Shown here: positions 25,780 to 33,122 of the stretch, piece after piece
How the letters are laid out: the number at the start of each line of letters is the position of its first letter
Numbering within the stretch: the first letter of the stretch is position 1
NCBI GenBank assembly: GCA_964526285.1
Contig: CAZGIW010000005.1
Coordinates: 1-64,000 of the forward strand
Reading direction: 5' to 3'
DNA from: CAYMAZ01 sp964526285
Lineage (GTDB): Bacteria > Bacteroidota > Bacteroidia > Bacteroidales > DTU049
DNA: 64,000 nucleotides
The notes under the pieces: model-generated
What the model was told of the DNA's origin: nothing
Databases searched by the model: none
What the model saw: only the letters and a program-made list of their open reading frames with translations
Position numbers and translations under genes: made by a program

Positions 25780-27123
25780 ATGACCATAGAAGTTCACCAG
25801 CAAGAAACTGAACAGGACAACCCACAGACTGATGAAACGGCAGCTCCTGTTAATATGCCAAAGATCACCAAGATTGAACAATACATATTTGGCAAATATG
25901 ATTTCAGGTTCAACCGCGTAAGGCTTGAAACTGAATTTAAGGAAAAAGAAAAAAACGAAACCAATTTTAAAACATTTGACATGGACAAAAATCTTAATGA
26001 CATTAGTATCGACTTGCAAAAGTCGGGGTTTTCAAAACCCAAAGAAAACATCACCGAGCTGATCAGAAGCAGCAAGGTGCCCGAAGTGCATCCCATAAAA
26101 GATTACTTCAATTTGCTCACTCCCATTGCCGGAATGAAGGAATTCAAAAAGCTGTGCGGATATGTGCAGTTGGAAAACCTTGATATTTCTTTTGAGGAGA
26201 AAAATTACCAGGAGCTTTTTGAAGAGTATTTTTTCAAATGGCTCATGGCATGTTATCTGTGTTCAATGGAAAAAAAGCATAATGATGTGATGCTTATTCT
26301 CATTGGCCCCCAGGGAGTGTATAAAACATCTTTTCAAAACTATCTGTGTCCTGTGGAGCTGGCCGAATATTCAGTATGCGGGCATATTGAGCCAAAAATG
26401 ACAGAATATCTCACCGCTGTTTATCTGACAGAAAAATTCCTTATTAATGTGGATGATCAGATGGAAACCATTTTCGGGCAAAACTTCAACAACATGAAGG
26501 CGATTGTGTCGGCCATAGAAATTACAAGCCGCAAAAAATATGGCAAACAAGACAAACGCCGCCGGCGCATTGCCAATTTTTGCGGATCCGTAAACAACCC
26601 TCAGTTTCTCACCGACAATGAGAACCGGCGTTATTTGTGTTTCCAGGTGAAAACCATTGATAAAAAGTACAACACTGTTGATATTCGCAAGCTGTGGAGC
26701 GAGGTGAAGTATGAAGCCGAAAAGCTCAAATCATGGTATTTGTTTGGCCGCAATGAGTATAATGCAATGATGGAACTGAGTAAATACTTTTCAAAGCCCA
26801 CCACCGAAGAGGAAACATTGCTCAGGGTTTTCAAACCTTCAACCAATAATCCTGAGAACCAACAATATTTTATGCAGTTCAGCGAAATCTTAAAAGTGAT
26901 CCGGATGGTGCAGCGTGATAATTTTTTGAAAGATTATTTACTGAGACAGGCAATGGCCAAGCACAAATTTGTGTCAAAAGGATATCGTAAAAAGCGATTT
27001 GGTGATAACTCACGTTATTTATATAATGTGGAGTGTATTATGACAGCTGATCAGATGCGATCCAAATATGCAGTTGACATGACCGAGTATGAAGACTCTG
27101 CCGATGACGAACCAAATTATTAA
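25780..27123 (+). CDS. VapE/VirE-like P-loop ATPase, probable replication helicase
   Basis: 447 residues. The N-terminal ~110 residues are a charged region of unknown fold. The ATPase core has Walker A GPQGVYKTS (176-184), Walker B FLINVDDQ (220-227), a sensor-1 Asn in GSVNNPQ (269-275) and an arginine pair in NRRYL (282-286), matching the virulence-associated E family. VapE-like proteins act as replication helicases or primase-helicases in phages and phage satellites. This is the only recognisable replication gene of the element. The last codons (DEPNY) are repeated at the border of a downstream tandem duplication. Confidence 0.82.
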   Translation: MTIEVHQQETEQDNPQTDETAAPVNMPKITKIEQYIFGKYDFRFNRVRLETEFKEKEKNETNFKTFDMDKNLNDISIDLQKSGFSKPKENITELIRSSKVPEVHPIKDYFNLLTPIAGMKEFKKLCGYVQLENLDISFEEKNYQELFEEYFFKWLMACYLCSMEKKHNDVMLILIGPQGVYKTSFQNYLCPVELAEYSVCGHIEPKMTEYLTAVYLTEKFLINVDDQMETIFGQNFNNMKAIVSAIEITSRKKYGKQDKRRRRIANFCGSVNNPQFLTDNENRRYLCFQVKTIDKKYNTVDIRKLWSEVKYEAEKLKSWYLFGRNEYNAMMELSKYFSKPTTEEETLLRVFKPSTNNPENQQYFMQFSEILKVIRMVQRDNFLKDYLLRQAMAKHKFVSKGYRKKRFGDNSRYLYNVECIMTADQMRSKYAVDMTEYEDSADDEPNY

Positions 27124-27131
27124 TTAATATG

Positions 27132-27139
27132 TATTTTTG
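27132..27139 (+). promoter_or_regulatory. -7 box before first Uma2-like gene
   Basis: TATTTTTG matches TAnnTTTG. It is repeated exactly upstream of the second copy because the region is duplicated. Confidence 0.5.
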
Positions 27140-27163
27140 TATAAACCTTAAAACAGTAAAATT

Positions 27164-27595
27164 ATGGACAATCAAAACAGACACACAGGAATTCATGGTA
27201 TTGGAATGAGCCCAGCCACAACATGGGAACAAAAGAAAATCATTATTAGTATAACTCATGCACTGAAAGATATGTTTGATGATGATTATATTATAGTTCC
27301 TGAATGGGTATTAAACTTCAACGATCTAAATGAACGGCAGCCAGATGTAAATGTTTTTGATAAAGATCACAGAGAGCCATTGCTCATAATGGAAATCACT
27401 CCCAAATCGCACTACAAAAAATCAATCAACAAAGTAAAGGAGATGATGAATGATTATGCTACAATTGAAGAGGGCTTTGTATATGATTATGAAAGAAACA
27501 TATGGCATTGCCAGGGCAACGACACCAATCCGGAAGAGCCCTCATACAGTCCGCTGCTGGATGTTGATTTTGCCGATTTCATAGAACTTAACTAG
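27164..27595 (+). CDS. Uma2-like PD-(D/E)XK-fold protein, copy 1
   Basis: 143 residues. The order of motifs fits the Uma2 (DUF820) branch of PD-(D/E)XK nucleases: QPDVNVFDKD (about 62-71), PLLIMEIT (75-82) and SINKVKEMMNDYATIEEGFVYDYE. The usual E-x-S is E-x-T here. Members are abundant in Bacteroidota and cyanobacteria, and mostly uncharacterised. In a phage this could be a recombination nuclease or a defence/anti-defence factor. A second copy follows. Both share upstream DNA and a near-identical C-terminus (SYSPLLDVDFADFIEL). Confidence 0.7.
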   Translation: MDNQNRHTGIHGIGMSPATTWEQKKIIISITHALKDMFDDDYIIVPEWVLNFNDLNERQPDVNVFDKDHREPLLIMEITPKSHYKKSINKVKEMMNDYATIEEGFVYDYERNIWHCQGNDTNPEEPSYSPLLDVDFADFIELN

Positions 27596-27621
27596 TGCAA
27601 CGAACCAAATTATTAAATATG

Positions 27622-27629
27622 TATTTTTG
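27622..27629 (+). promoter_or_regulatory. -7 box before second Uma2-like gene
   Basis: TATTTTTG in a leader nearly identical to that of the first copy. Confidence 0.5.
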
Positions 27630-27653
27630 TATAAATCTTAAAACAGTAAAATT

Positions 27654-28094
27654 ATGGGACTATTAGACGATTATTCAGGCGAAGGTGGAACCTTGGGAAT
27701 AGGAATGTCACCACGGCCAAAAGCTGAGCATCAGGATATCCTTTTGAACATTGCAGGGAATTTAAAATTTAATCATGGCATTTTTTGCCGCACAGAATTT
27801 TGTGTTGATAAAGAAAATTTGAAATCCAGCAAAGCACCTGATGTTGTAATTTATGAAAATGAAGATGACAGATACCCTGTTGTTATAATAGAAATAACAA
27901 CAGAAAATATGTGCAAGTCTATCATTAAAGAAGTTACAAAATTGATGAAATCTTTTTCAATGATAGAAGAGGCTTTTATTTATGATTACGAAAGCAATGA
28001 ATGGTATTGCTATGGAAAAGATGTTGATCCGGATGAACCTTCATACAGTCCGCTGCTCGATGTTGATTTTGCCGATTTCATAGAGCTTGAATAA
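27654..28094 (+). CDS. Uma2-like PD-(D/E)XK-fold protein, copy 2
   Basis: 146 residues, paralogue of the preceding gene. Motifs are APDVVIYENEDD, PVVIIEITTEN and IIKEVTKLMKSFSMIEEAFIYDYE. The GIGMSP motif near the N-terminus and the C-terminal SYSPLLDVDFADFIEL are shared with copy 1, while the segment between has changed strongly. This pattern suggests diversification under selection, or recombination with another version. A terminator follows the stop codon. Confidence 0.7.
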   Translation: MGLLDDYSGEGGTLGIGMSPRPKAEHQDILLNIAGNLKFNHGIFCRTEFCVDKENLKSSKAPDVVIYENEDDRYPVVIIEITTENMCKSIIKEVTKLMKSFSMIEEAFIYDYESNEWYCYGKDVDPDEPSYSPLLDVDFADFIELE

Positions 28095-28114
28095 CCTTAA
28101 AAATTTTGTCGAAC

Positions 28115-28148
28115 AAAAAACCCGTTTTCATCGAAAGCGGGTTTTTTT
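28115..28148 (+). terminator. Intrinsic terminator after the early/Uma2 genes
   Basis: AAAAAACCCG (28115-28124) pairs with CGGGTTTTTT (28138-28147), followed by a T-run. It ends the early region. Confidence 0.85.
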
Positions 28149-28149
28149 T

Positions 28150-28386
28150 GTTGTAGATGATTATCCTTCATTTGAGGATTTTTGCTTACAACAGAAACAA
28201 CAAAAAAACAAAAATGAAAAAAATTTTTTTTTAACTTACAACGCTACAACACTACAACATAAATATAAATATGTTATTCTCAGTTATTTATATTTTATTA
28301 TTATGGTGTTTTTGTTGTAGCGTTGTAAGTGATTTTTAAATTTTGCGTTGAAAAGGCGATGATGTTTCTGTTGTAATGTTGTAAGT
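28150..28386. promoter_or_regulatory. Iteron-like noncoding region, candidate origin or operator cluster
   Basis: This AT-rich noncoding segment holds nine copies of GTTGTA or its complement TACAAC. Among them is a perfect 17-bp inverted repeat: ACTTACAACGCTACAAC at 28234-28250 and its complement at 28314-28330, 63 bp apart. A third copy with 15 of 17 matches lies at 28370-28386. The rest of the gap up to 28648 is very AT-rich and without genes. It separates early and late modules, the place expected for a replication origin or a late-switch operator. Confidence 0.6.
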
Positions 28387-28648
28387 GTTTTAAACTTTTT
28401 CAGAAATTAACCTTTGAAACAACGCTTTATTTTTTAACATTTGTGTTAAAATTTTGCCTTAATACATATAGTGATTTTTCTTTAATATTTCACTAATATT
28501 TTTAAGGTTTTGAAAATTACAAAACATTGATAATAAATAACATAAAATAAAGATAAAAACCTTACAAAAAAAGTATTTTCAATATTTCATTGATTTTTCA
28601 TATTAAAGTAAAACATTAAGTAATATACTATAACTAATTAAAAATAAG

Positions 28649-28656
28649 TATATTTG
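28649..28656 (+). promoter_or_regulatory. -7 box for the late-switch gene
   Basis: TATATTTG matches TAnnTTTG, 20 nt before the ATG at 28676. No -33 TTG at proper spacing, so an activator may be needed. Confidence 0.5.
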
Positions 28657-28675
28657 CAAAACAAATAAAAACAAC

Positions 28676-28861
28676 ATGAGCCGTATTATTTTAAAACCAC
28701 GTGATTTTCAGAAACTTAACGGTGTAAAAAGGTCGCAGGCGTACAAATTGTATCAACACCTTAAAGATGTACTTGGAAAAAAACATCCTTCAATTTCAGA
28801 TTATGCAAAATATTATGAAGTTGATATAATAGAAGTGAAGCGGAGTTTGGGCATTGATTAA
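28676..28861 (+). CDS. Small helix-turn-helix-like protein, possible late regulator
   Basis: 61 residues, basic. KLNGVKRSQAYKLYQHLKDVL resembles a helix-turn-helix in which KRSQAYKLYQHL would be the recognition helix. A second helical part (SDYAKYYEVDIIEVKRSLG) follows. It has its own promoter and lies right after the iteron-like region, so it may bind there or activate late genes. No family is assigned. Confidence 0.6.
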   Translation: MSRIILKPRDFQKLNGVKRSQAYKLYQHLKDVLGKKHPSISDYAKYYEVDIIEVKRSLGID

Positions 28862-28955
28862 AAATTTGTGTCCATTTTTTGACACAAATTAAAGCGGTGC
28901 CTGCAGGCTTCATTATATGTTTGCATTCTGAGATTAAAAACAAATTTGCAAATTT

Positions 28956-29411
28956 ATGAATCCCTGGGTTGTATTATTAGGTGTTGGTGTTCTGATTGCT
29001 GCCAACTGGGGGCTGGTCGGAAAACGTTTGCTGGCTCTTCAGCTGTCACTTGGAAAAATCAACAAAGTATCTCTGAAACTTTTCAACAGTTATATAAATT
29101 GTAACATCAACATCAAAAACCCAAATCAGCGAAACGTTACAATGCAACAAATGTTACTCAAGGTGGTAATAAATGGAGTACAGGTTGCTGATATTGACTA
29201 CAGAAAAACTATAAGTTTGAAAGCAGCCGATACAACTATATTGCAGGGTTTTGTAATAGAAATAAAAAATTTGCAGTTAGCCACACTTGTATTTAATGGA
29301 GGCACAGATGTTTTGAGAATAAACATATCAGGGAAAGTGAAGGCTGATGGCATGTGGTTTCCTTATGATGAAACGTCTATTGTTAATATTAGCAGTGTAA
29401 ATATTACATAA
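28956..29411 (+). CDS. Membrane-anchored beta-rich protein (LEA14-like), late module
   Basis: 151 residues. One N-terminal membrane helix (about 3-22: PWVVLLGVGVLIAANWGL) is followed by a beta-sandwich-like domain with FNSYINCNINIKNPNQRNVTM, a segment reminiscent of LEA type 2 (LEA14) domains. It lies 3 nt short of an overlap with the next gene and opens the late module. A membrane-bound virion or assembly protein is possible. Confidence 0.55.
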   Translation: MNPWVVLLGVGVLIAANWGLVGKRLLALQLSLGKINKVSLKLFNSYINCNINIKNPNQRNVTMQQMLLKVVINGVQVADIDYRKTISLKAADTTILQGFVIEIKNLQLATLVFNGGTDVLRINISGKVKADGMWFPYDETSIVNISSVNIT

Positions 29412-29414
29412 GAT

Positions 29415-31169
29415 ATGGCAAACATTGTTCAAATAGCATCCCAAACAATAGCATCACCTGATGGTGGTTTTGTTTTGGTTAAGGACAAAGGAAAAACAAA
29501 GGATATTATTGCAGAAATAATCAATGTTGAAAAATTGCCAGCAACAAAAAATGACACAAAAAAATTTGCCCACAACCTGAGAGAAAATTCAATAGAGGAC
29601 ACATTATATAATATATGGTCCTTTGTACGGCACAAAATCAAGTATATTATTGATGAGAGTGGCAAACAGTTTATAAAAACACCATCCAGAATATGGGCTG
29701 ATGGATTTGCTGATTGCAAAGGCAAATCAATTTTTATATCTTCTTTGCTTCAAAATCTGGGAATTAATAGCTATGGTTACAGATTTGCCAGCTATGGGCT
29801 AAGGCCAGTTTATACACATGTATATATATATGTTACCTACGATGGAAAAGAATATATTTTGGATTCGGTGATGAATGAATTCAACAAAGAGAAACCATAC
29901 AAATTTAAAAAAGATATACCTATGACACAGATTTATCGTCTTTCAGGAATTGGAAGACAAAGAAACACAGGACAGTCAGGCAGACAAAGAAATGCAGGAT
30001 CATCAAGCAGACAAAGAAATACGCCTGCAAGTGGATCCAAAAGAATGATTAATTTTGGATATAAAACCCCTGATCAAATGACGGATGCCGAGATGGATCT
30101 ATGGCTTGCACGCGATCGGATGAAAACTGAGCAGGCAATTGTTAAAAAAAGGGGGCGCAATTTGAAAGCTGAGAAGTATCAGGATTCAATTGATATGCTT
30201 GAGGATGCCATTGAAGTTGTACAGAAACACACCAGACCAGGAGTAAGAGGCAACGATGATGTTATTGATGAACTCATGGAAATTGCAGATGATGCCGTTT
30301 CAGGTGTATATTCAATAGCTTCAAGTATCTCCGGTATTGGCGCTGCCAAAAAGAAAGCTGTGAGAAAAAAGAAAAAAGCCGAGAGAAAAGAAAAACGGCA
30401 GGTGAGAAAAGAAGAGAAAAAACAAGTGAAGGCCGAGGGCGGGAAAAAAGCAGTAAAAGAGTGGCGCAAATCAAGCGGAACCAAAACAGGTAAATTTTTG
30501 CAGAAGGTTGGCCAAAAAGCGGCCAAAGGCGCCAAGGCGGTTGCCAAAGTTGCCACAGCACCACAACGTTTGGCTGTTAAAGGGTTGCTTGAGGTAACAC
30601 TCCCTTCAGCAGCTCCGTTTTTTCTTTATCTTTTTGTAACAGATCCTGGCATGGTAGCAAAATTACCATCGGATGCCAAGAAAAAAAGAGAAAAATCCAA
30701 AAAACTTGCAAAGTTTATTGTTGAAGGAATTGGCATGAAAGAATCTCACTTTATGGCAATCATTCGCAACGGAATTATGAAAAAGTTTGGAAAATCACCT
30801 GAAACGGTGATTTCAGAACAAATGAAAGGAATTGCCGGAATTGGGGCATATGCTGCTGTTGTTGGAGTTGCTTTCAAGGCCGTGAAAAAAATCATCGAAA
30901 TAGTAAGCAAACTATTTAAAAAGAAACTGGATGTGGACATTTCGGAAGAGGATTTTCCAGACCCATCATCCCAAAAAGAGAGAGCTCCAGATGTGGCTGA
31001 TCAGATTGAAGTGTTTGCCAATAAAAACATTGACCAGGAGAATGATGATGAGGGTGAATACGGCGAATATGATGAACAAAAGGAAAGGGATGATTCAGAC
31101 AGCTATGATGCAACCGATCAGCGGATGAGATCATCAGGTGGTCCGCGTAAAGTTTGGAGTTCATTTTAA
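29415..31169 (+). CDS. Transglutaminase-like domain fused to a long basic and acidic-tailed region
   Basis: 584 residues, largest late gene. Residues ~55-160 form a transglutaminase-like cysteine peptidase fold with C101 (GFADCKGKS), H135 (VYTHVYIY) and D150 (EYILDSV). A linker with three RQRN repeats follows (about 178-203), then a very Lys-rich helical part (about 300-370), two hydrophobic segments (around residues 385-410 and 475-495) and a strongly acidic tail. Transglutaminase-fold domains can cut or cross-link peptides. In a late phage region it may process cell wall or virion proteins. The overall architecture matches no family I know. Confidence 0.6.
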   Translation: MANIVQIASQTIASPDGGFVLVKDKGKTKDIIAEIINVEKLPATKNDTKKFAHNLRENSIEDTLYNIWSFVRHKIKYIIDESGKQFIKTPSRIWADGFADCKGKSIFISSLLQNLGINSYGYRFASYGLRPVYTHVYIYVTYDGKEYILDSVMNEFNKEKPYKFKKDIPMTQIYRLSGIGRQRNTGQSGRQRNAGSSSRQRNTPASGSKRMINFGYKTPDQMTDAEMDLWLARDRMKTEQAIVKKRGRNLKAEKYQDSIDMLEDAIEVVQKHTRPGVRGNDDVIDELMEIADDAVSGVYSIASSISGIGAAKKKAVRKKKKAERKEKRQVRKEEKKQVKAEGGKKAVKEWRKSSGTKTGKFLQKVGQKAAKGAKAVAKVATAPQRLAVKGLLEVTLPSAAPFFLYLFVTDPGMVAKLPSDAKKKREKSKKLAKFIVEGIGMKESHFMAIIRNGIMKKFGKSPETVISEQMKGIAGIGAYAAVVGVAFKAVKKIIEIVSKLFKKKLDVDISEEDFPDPSSQKERAPDVADQIEVFANKNIDQENDDEGEYGEYDEQKERDDSDSYDATDQRMRSSGGPRKVWSSF

Positions 31170-31221
31170 AAACCAAAGAAGTACATTTTAAAAACCAAAT
31201 ATTAACTAAACATTTTGTATT

Positions 31222-31377
31222 ATGTCAGCAATAGGAAATTTGAACAAGCAAGAGCGCAGAATTGACGCTCAAATCAAAAAAAAAGAAGCAGCATTGGCTC
31301 GCAAACGCGAACTTGAAAAAAAGAAACGCGCAATTGAGGCCAAACGCAAAAAACTTGCGCAGCTTCGCAAAAAGTAA
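31222..31377 (+). CDS. Very basic 51-residue protein
   Basis: This short gene reads MSAIGNLNKQERRIDAQ and then an almost unbroken Lys/Arg/Ala/Glu helix (KKKEAALARKRELEKKKRAI). About 40% of residues are Lys or Arg. It is preceded by an AT-rich leader and followed after 23 nt by another late gene. A DNA-condensing or core virion protein is plausible, as small basic proteins occupy that role in several non-tailed viruses. A coiled-coil scaffold is the alternative. Confidence 0.6.
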   Translation: MSAIGNLNKQERRIDAQIKKKEAALARKRELEKKKRAIEAKRKKLAQLRKK

Positions 31378-31400
31378 TATTAACCCAAAAAAGTAGTTTT

Positions 31401-31835
31401 ATGACACGCAGAAATAAAAAATTTGATTTTAAAAAAATCGCAATGAGAGTTGCTGGTGTTGGTGGTGGTGCCGTAATTGGCAGCATGGCTGATAACCTGC
31501 TAAAAAACATGAACCCCATGATGAGGGGAGGCCTGAAAATTGCCGTTGGCGCAGTGGTGCCAGAATTCATTCCAATGAGAGATAAATCTCTTGTTGAAGA
31601 TATCGGAAGTGGTATCATCGCCTCAGGCGCAATTGATTTGGCAAAAAACCTTATGCCTTCCGCTGGTGGCAACGAGAATGTTGAAGGAATTCACGATGAG
31701 CTTGACCAGTTTGAGGATGAGGGATATGTGCTTGTAGAGGATGACGACATGTCTGGCCTTGATGAAGATTCTCCAATTTTTGGTGATGAAGATTCTCCAA
31801 TTTCAGGTGATGATGATTTTGTTGATGTAGAATAA
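31401..31835 (+). CDS. Small late protein with Gly-rich helices and acidic repeat tail
   Basis: 144 residues. Residues 1-12 are basic. Residues ~13-85 are Gly/Ala/Ile-rich helices (AGVGGGAVIGSMADNLL, DIGSGIIASGAIDLA) that could lie in or on a membrane. The last 40 residues are strongly acidic, with the repeated unit DEDSPI.G. The combination of hydrophobic Gly-rich helix and charged tail is typical of small membrane-associated virion proteins, but this is an inference. It lies directly upstream of the candidate major virion protein. Confidence 0.55.
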   Translation: MTRRNKKFDFKKIAMRVAGVGGGAVIGSMADNLLKNMNPMMRGGLKIAVGAVVPEFIPMRDKSLVEDIGSGIIASGAIDLAKNLMPSAGGNENVEGIHDELDQFEDEGYVLVEDDDMSGLDEDSPIFGDEDSPISGDDDFVDVE

Positions 31836-31865
31836 AACCATCACTTACAACAAAAAAGAAAAAAG

Positions 31866-31901
31866 TTAACCAAACCATTAAACCAAACCATTAAAACAAT
31901 T
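31866..31901 (+). promoter_or_regulatory. Repeated AT/CA-rich leader before candidate virion protein
   Basis: The leader contains two tandem copies of AACCAAACCATTAA-like sequence just before ATG 31902. Such unstructured A/C-rich leaders support high translation in Bacteroidota. Confidence 0.4.
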
Positions 31902-32609
31902 ATGAATACAAGAAAACAGGGTGGAATCACAATTTCTACCGACAGAGAAAGGGCTATTTTCAACCGCCTGGCAGCCGCCGAAAGAGAAAAAAATAAAATT
32001 GTAACACCTGGGTTTATCAGAGTTGAAAAACTTCTGCAAAACGGAAATCCAAAGATGGACTTTCAGGTGTTGAGAGACACAAACAGTGATTCTATCACAG
32101 AACAAAAACTTGACAGAAACGATAAGTTTTTGGCAACACATCTGGGATTATTCTTAATGTTAAGAGATCCATCAATCACAGGTGCTGAAGTTTTACAAAC
32201 TTATCCAAACGCTGAGGTGTTTGATGCTATGGACGGCGATGATCCCACGCTATATCTTCGCGATGCTCGACACCTGGAAACAATCTACAATGGCAAACTG
32301 TCAATTACCGTGGGGCAAACAAAATATGTTGAGGCTCTTGATACCAGGAGATTCCGGAATGTACCAACATCGCAACAAATTACAATAGAGGATGCAACTC
32401 CCGTTGTAATATCCAAAATTGGAAATTCTGAGCAAAGTGAAAAAACAGGATTTATTGATTTGACACCTCAAATTACCTTTGACGGAGATCAAAAGAATTT
32501 GATTACTCTTGAGGCTCCGATTTCGGGGTCACACAAGATACAATCAAGCACAGCCCCACTGGCTTATGTGGTGCTTGTAATGCGTGGTTTCCTCATCACC
32601 AACAGGTAA
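31902..32609 (+). CDS. Candidate major virion protein, beta-rich
   Basis: 235 residues. There is no signal peptide or membrane helix. After a basic helical start (residues 10-32), most of the protein alternates strands and turns, including IRVEKLLQNGNPKMDFQVLR, GKLSITVGQTKYVEALDTR and a final hydrophobic strand AYVVLVMRGFLITNR. Length, beta content, strong A/C-rich leader and the hairpin after the stop all suggest an abundant structural protein, such as a single jelly-roll capsid protein. No database family can be named, so the role is an inference from context. Confidence 0.5.
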   Translation: MNTRKQGGITISTDRERAIFNRLAAAEREKNKIVTPGFIRVEKLLQNGNPKMDFQVLRDTNSDSITEQKLDRNDKFLATHLGLFLMLRDPSITGAEVLQTYPNAEVFDAMDGDDPTLYLRDARHLETIYNGKLSITVGQTKYVEALDTRRFRNVPTSQQITIEDATPVVISKIGNSEQSEKTGFIDLTPQITFDGDQKNLITLEAPISGSHKIQSSTAPLAYVVLVMRGFLITNR

Positions 32610-32650
32610 AAAAAGCAATAGCCGCACCATCGTGTGCTTTTCCGAAAAGA

Positions 32651-32677
32651 GGGGGCTGCTACACTTAGCAGTTCCCC
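32651..32677 (+). other. Hairpin downstream of candidate virion gene
   Basis: CTGCT and AGCAG pair around the loop ACACTT. They are extended by GGGG with CCCC across a two-base bulge. It may stabilise the upstream mRNA or act as a weak terminator (no long T-run). Confidence 0.45.
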
Positions 32678-32708
32678 TATTTTAAAATAATAACAAAAAC
32701 CATAAGTC

Positions 32709-33104
32709 ATGGAAAAACAAAAAACACTTAGAAATCTTGAATTGTTGGAAATAGATATAGAGGCCGGAAAACGGAAAATATATCTTCCTTCAGTAACAAC
32801 AGTGCGGGGAAAAAAAATAACTGCAATCGAGTTAACTGGATCACCATATTTGCCATCAGGAAAAGCAAATGCATTGCAATTTCTGTTTGAGGGAACTTTC
32901 CTTGTTTTGCACAGCGAAGGAAAAGAAAAAATAAAAAACATCCCTGTGTCGCTGTTGGCTGAATATAACAGGCAGTTTTTTCCTGCAATACACCTCAATC
33001 ATGTGATTGAGACAGAAAAAAGCTATTTTGAACTATCAACAGAGACTAGCCTTGATCCGGGCACATCCTATGCGCTTGGTTTGATTGTCTGTTTTGATGA
33101 TTAA
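32709..33104 (+). CDS. Candidate minor virion protein, beta-rich
   Basis: 131 residues, almost entirely beta-like (GKRKIYLPSVTTVRGKKITA, NALQFLFEGTFLVLHSEGKE, then SYFELSTETSLDPGTSYALG and the end strand LIVCFDD). Like its upstream neighbour it ends in a hydrophobic strand and lacks a signal. Two beta-rich proteins of different size in a row could be a pair of capsid proteins, as in viruses with two single jelly-roll proteins, or a capsid and a vertex protein. Not proven. Confidence 0.48.
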   Translation: MEKQKTLRNLELLEIDIEAGKRKIYLPSVTTVRGKKITAIELTGSPYLPSGKANALQFLFEGTFLVLHSEGKEKIKNIPVSLLAEYNRQFFPAIHLNHVIETEKSYFELSTETSLDPGTSYALGLIVCFDD

Positions 33105-33122
33105 AAATTCAACAGAAAGGCT

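Larger units (their letters stand above)
27108..28094 (+). repeat. Tandem duplication of about 490 bp (two Uma2-like units)
   Basis: Unit 1 starts at CGAACCAAATTATTAA, which is the end of the ATPase gene. Unit 2 starts at the same sequence at 27600. The promoter boxes, leaders and 3' ends are nearly the same, while the middle of the genes has diverged. Confidence 0.75.

Noticed and set aside
25780..27123. Reading the element as a PICI-type satellite because of the VapE-like ATPase
   Set aside because: Satellites of that kind lack their own muralytic, holin and spanin genes. The lysis cluster here fits an autonomous phage better, although a satellite remains possible.
28087..28320. Plus-strand frame over the terminator and iteron-like region
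   Set aside because: It includes the terminator hairpin and inverted repeat and gives a low-complexity peptide. The region is better read as noncoding.
29940..30020. Possible CRISPR-like array in repeated AGACAAAGAAA units
   Set aside because: The repeats are in frame and encode RQRN in a protein linker. There are no spacers or cas genes, and no CRISPR array is seen anywhere in the window.
30179..30564. Minus-strand frames inside the transglutaminase-like gene
   Set aside because: They arise from the Lys-rich (AAA/AAG) codons read in reverse as Phe/Leu/Ser, producing false hydrophobic peptides.
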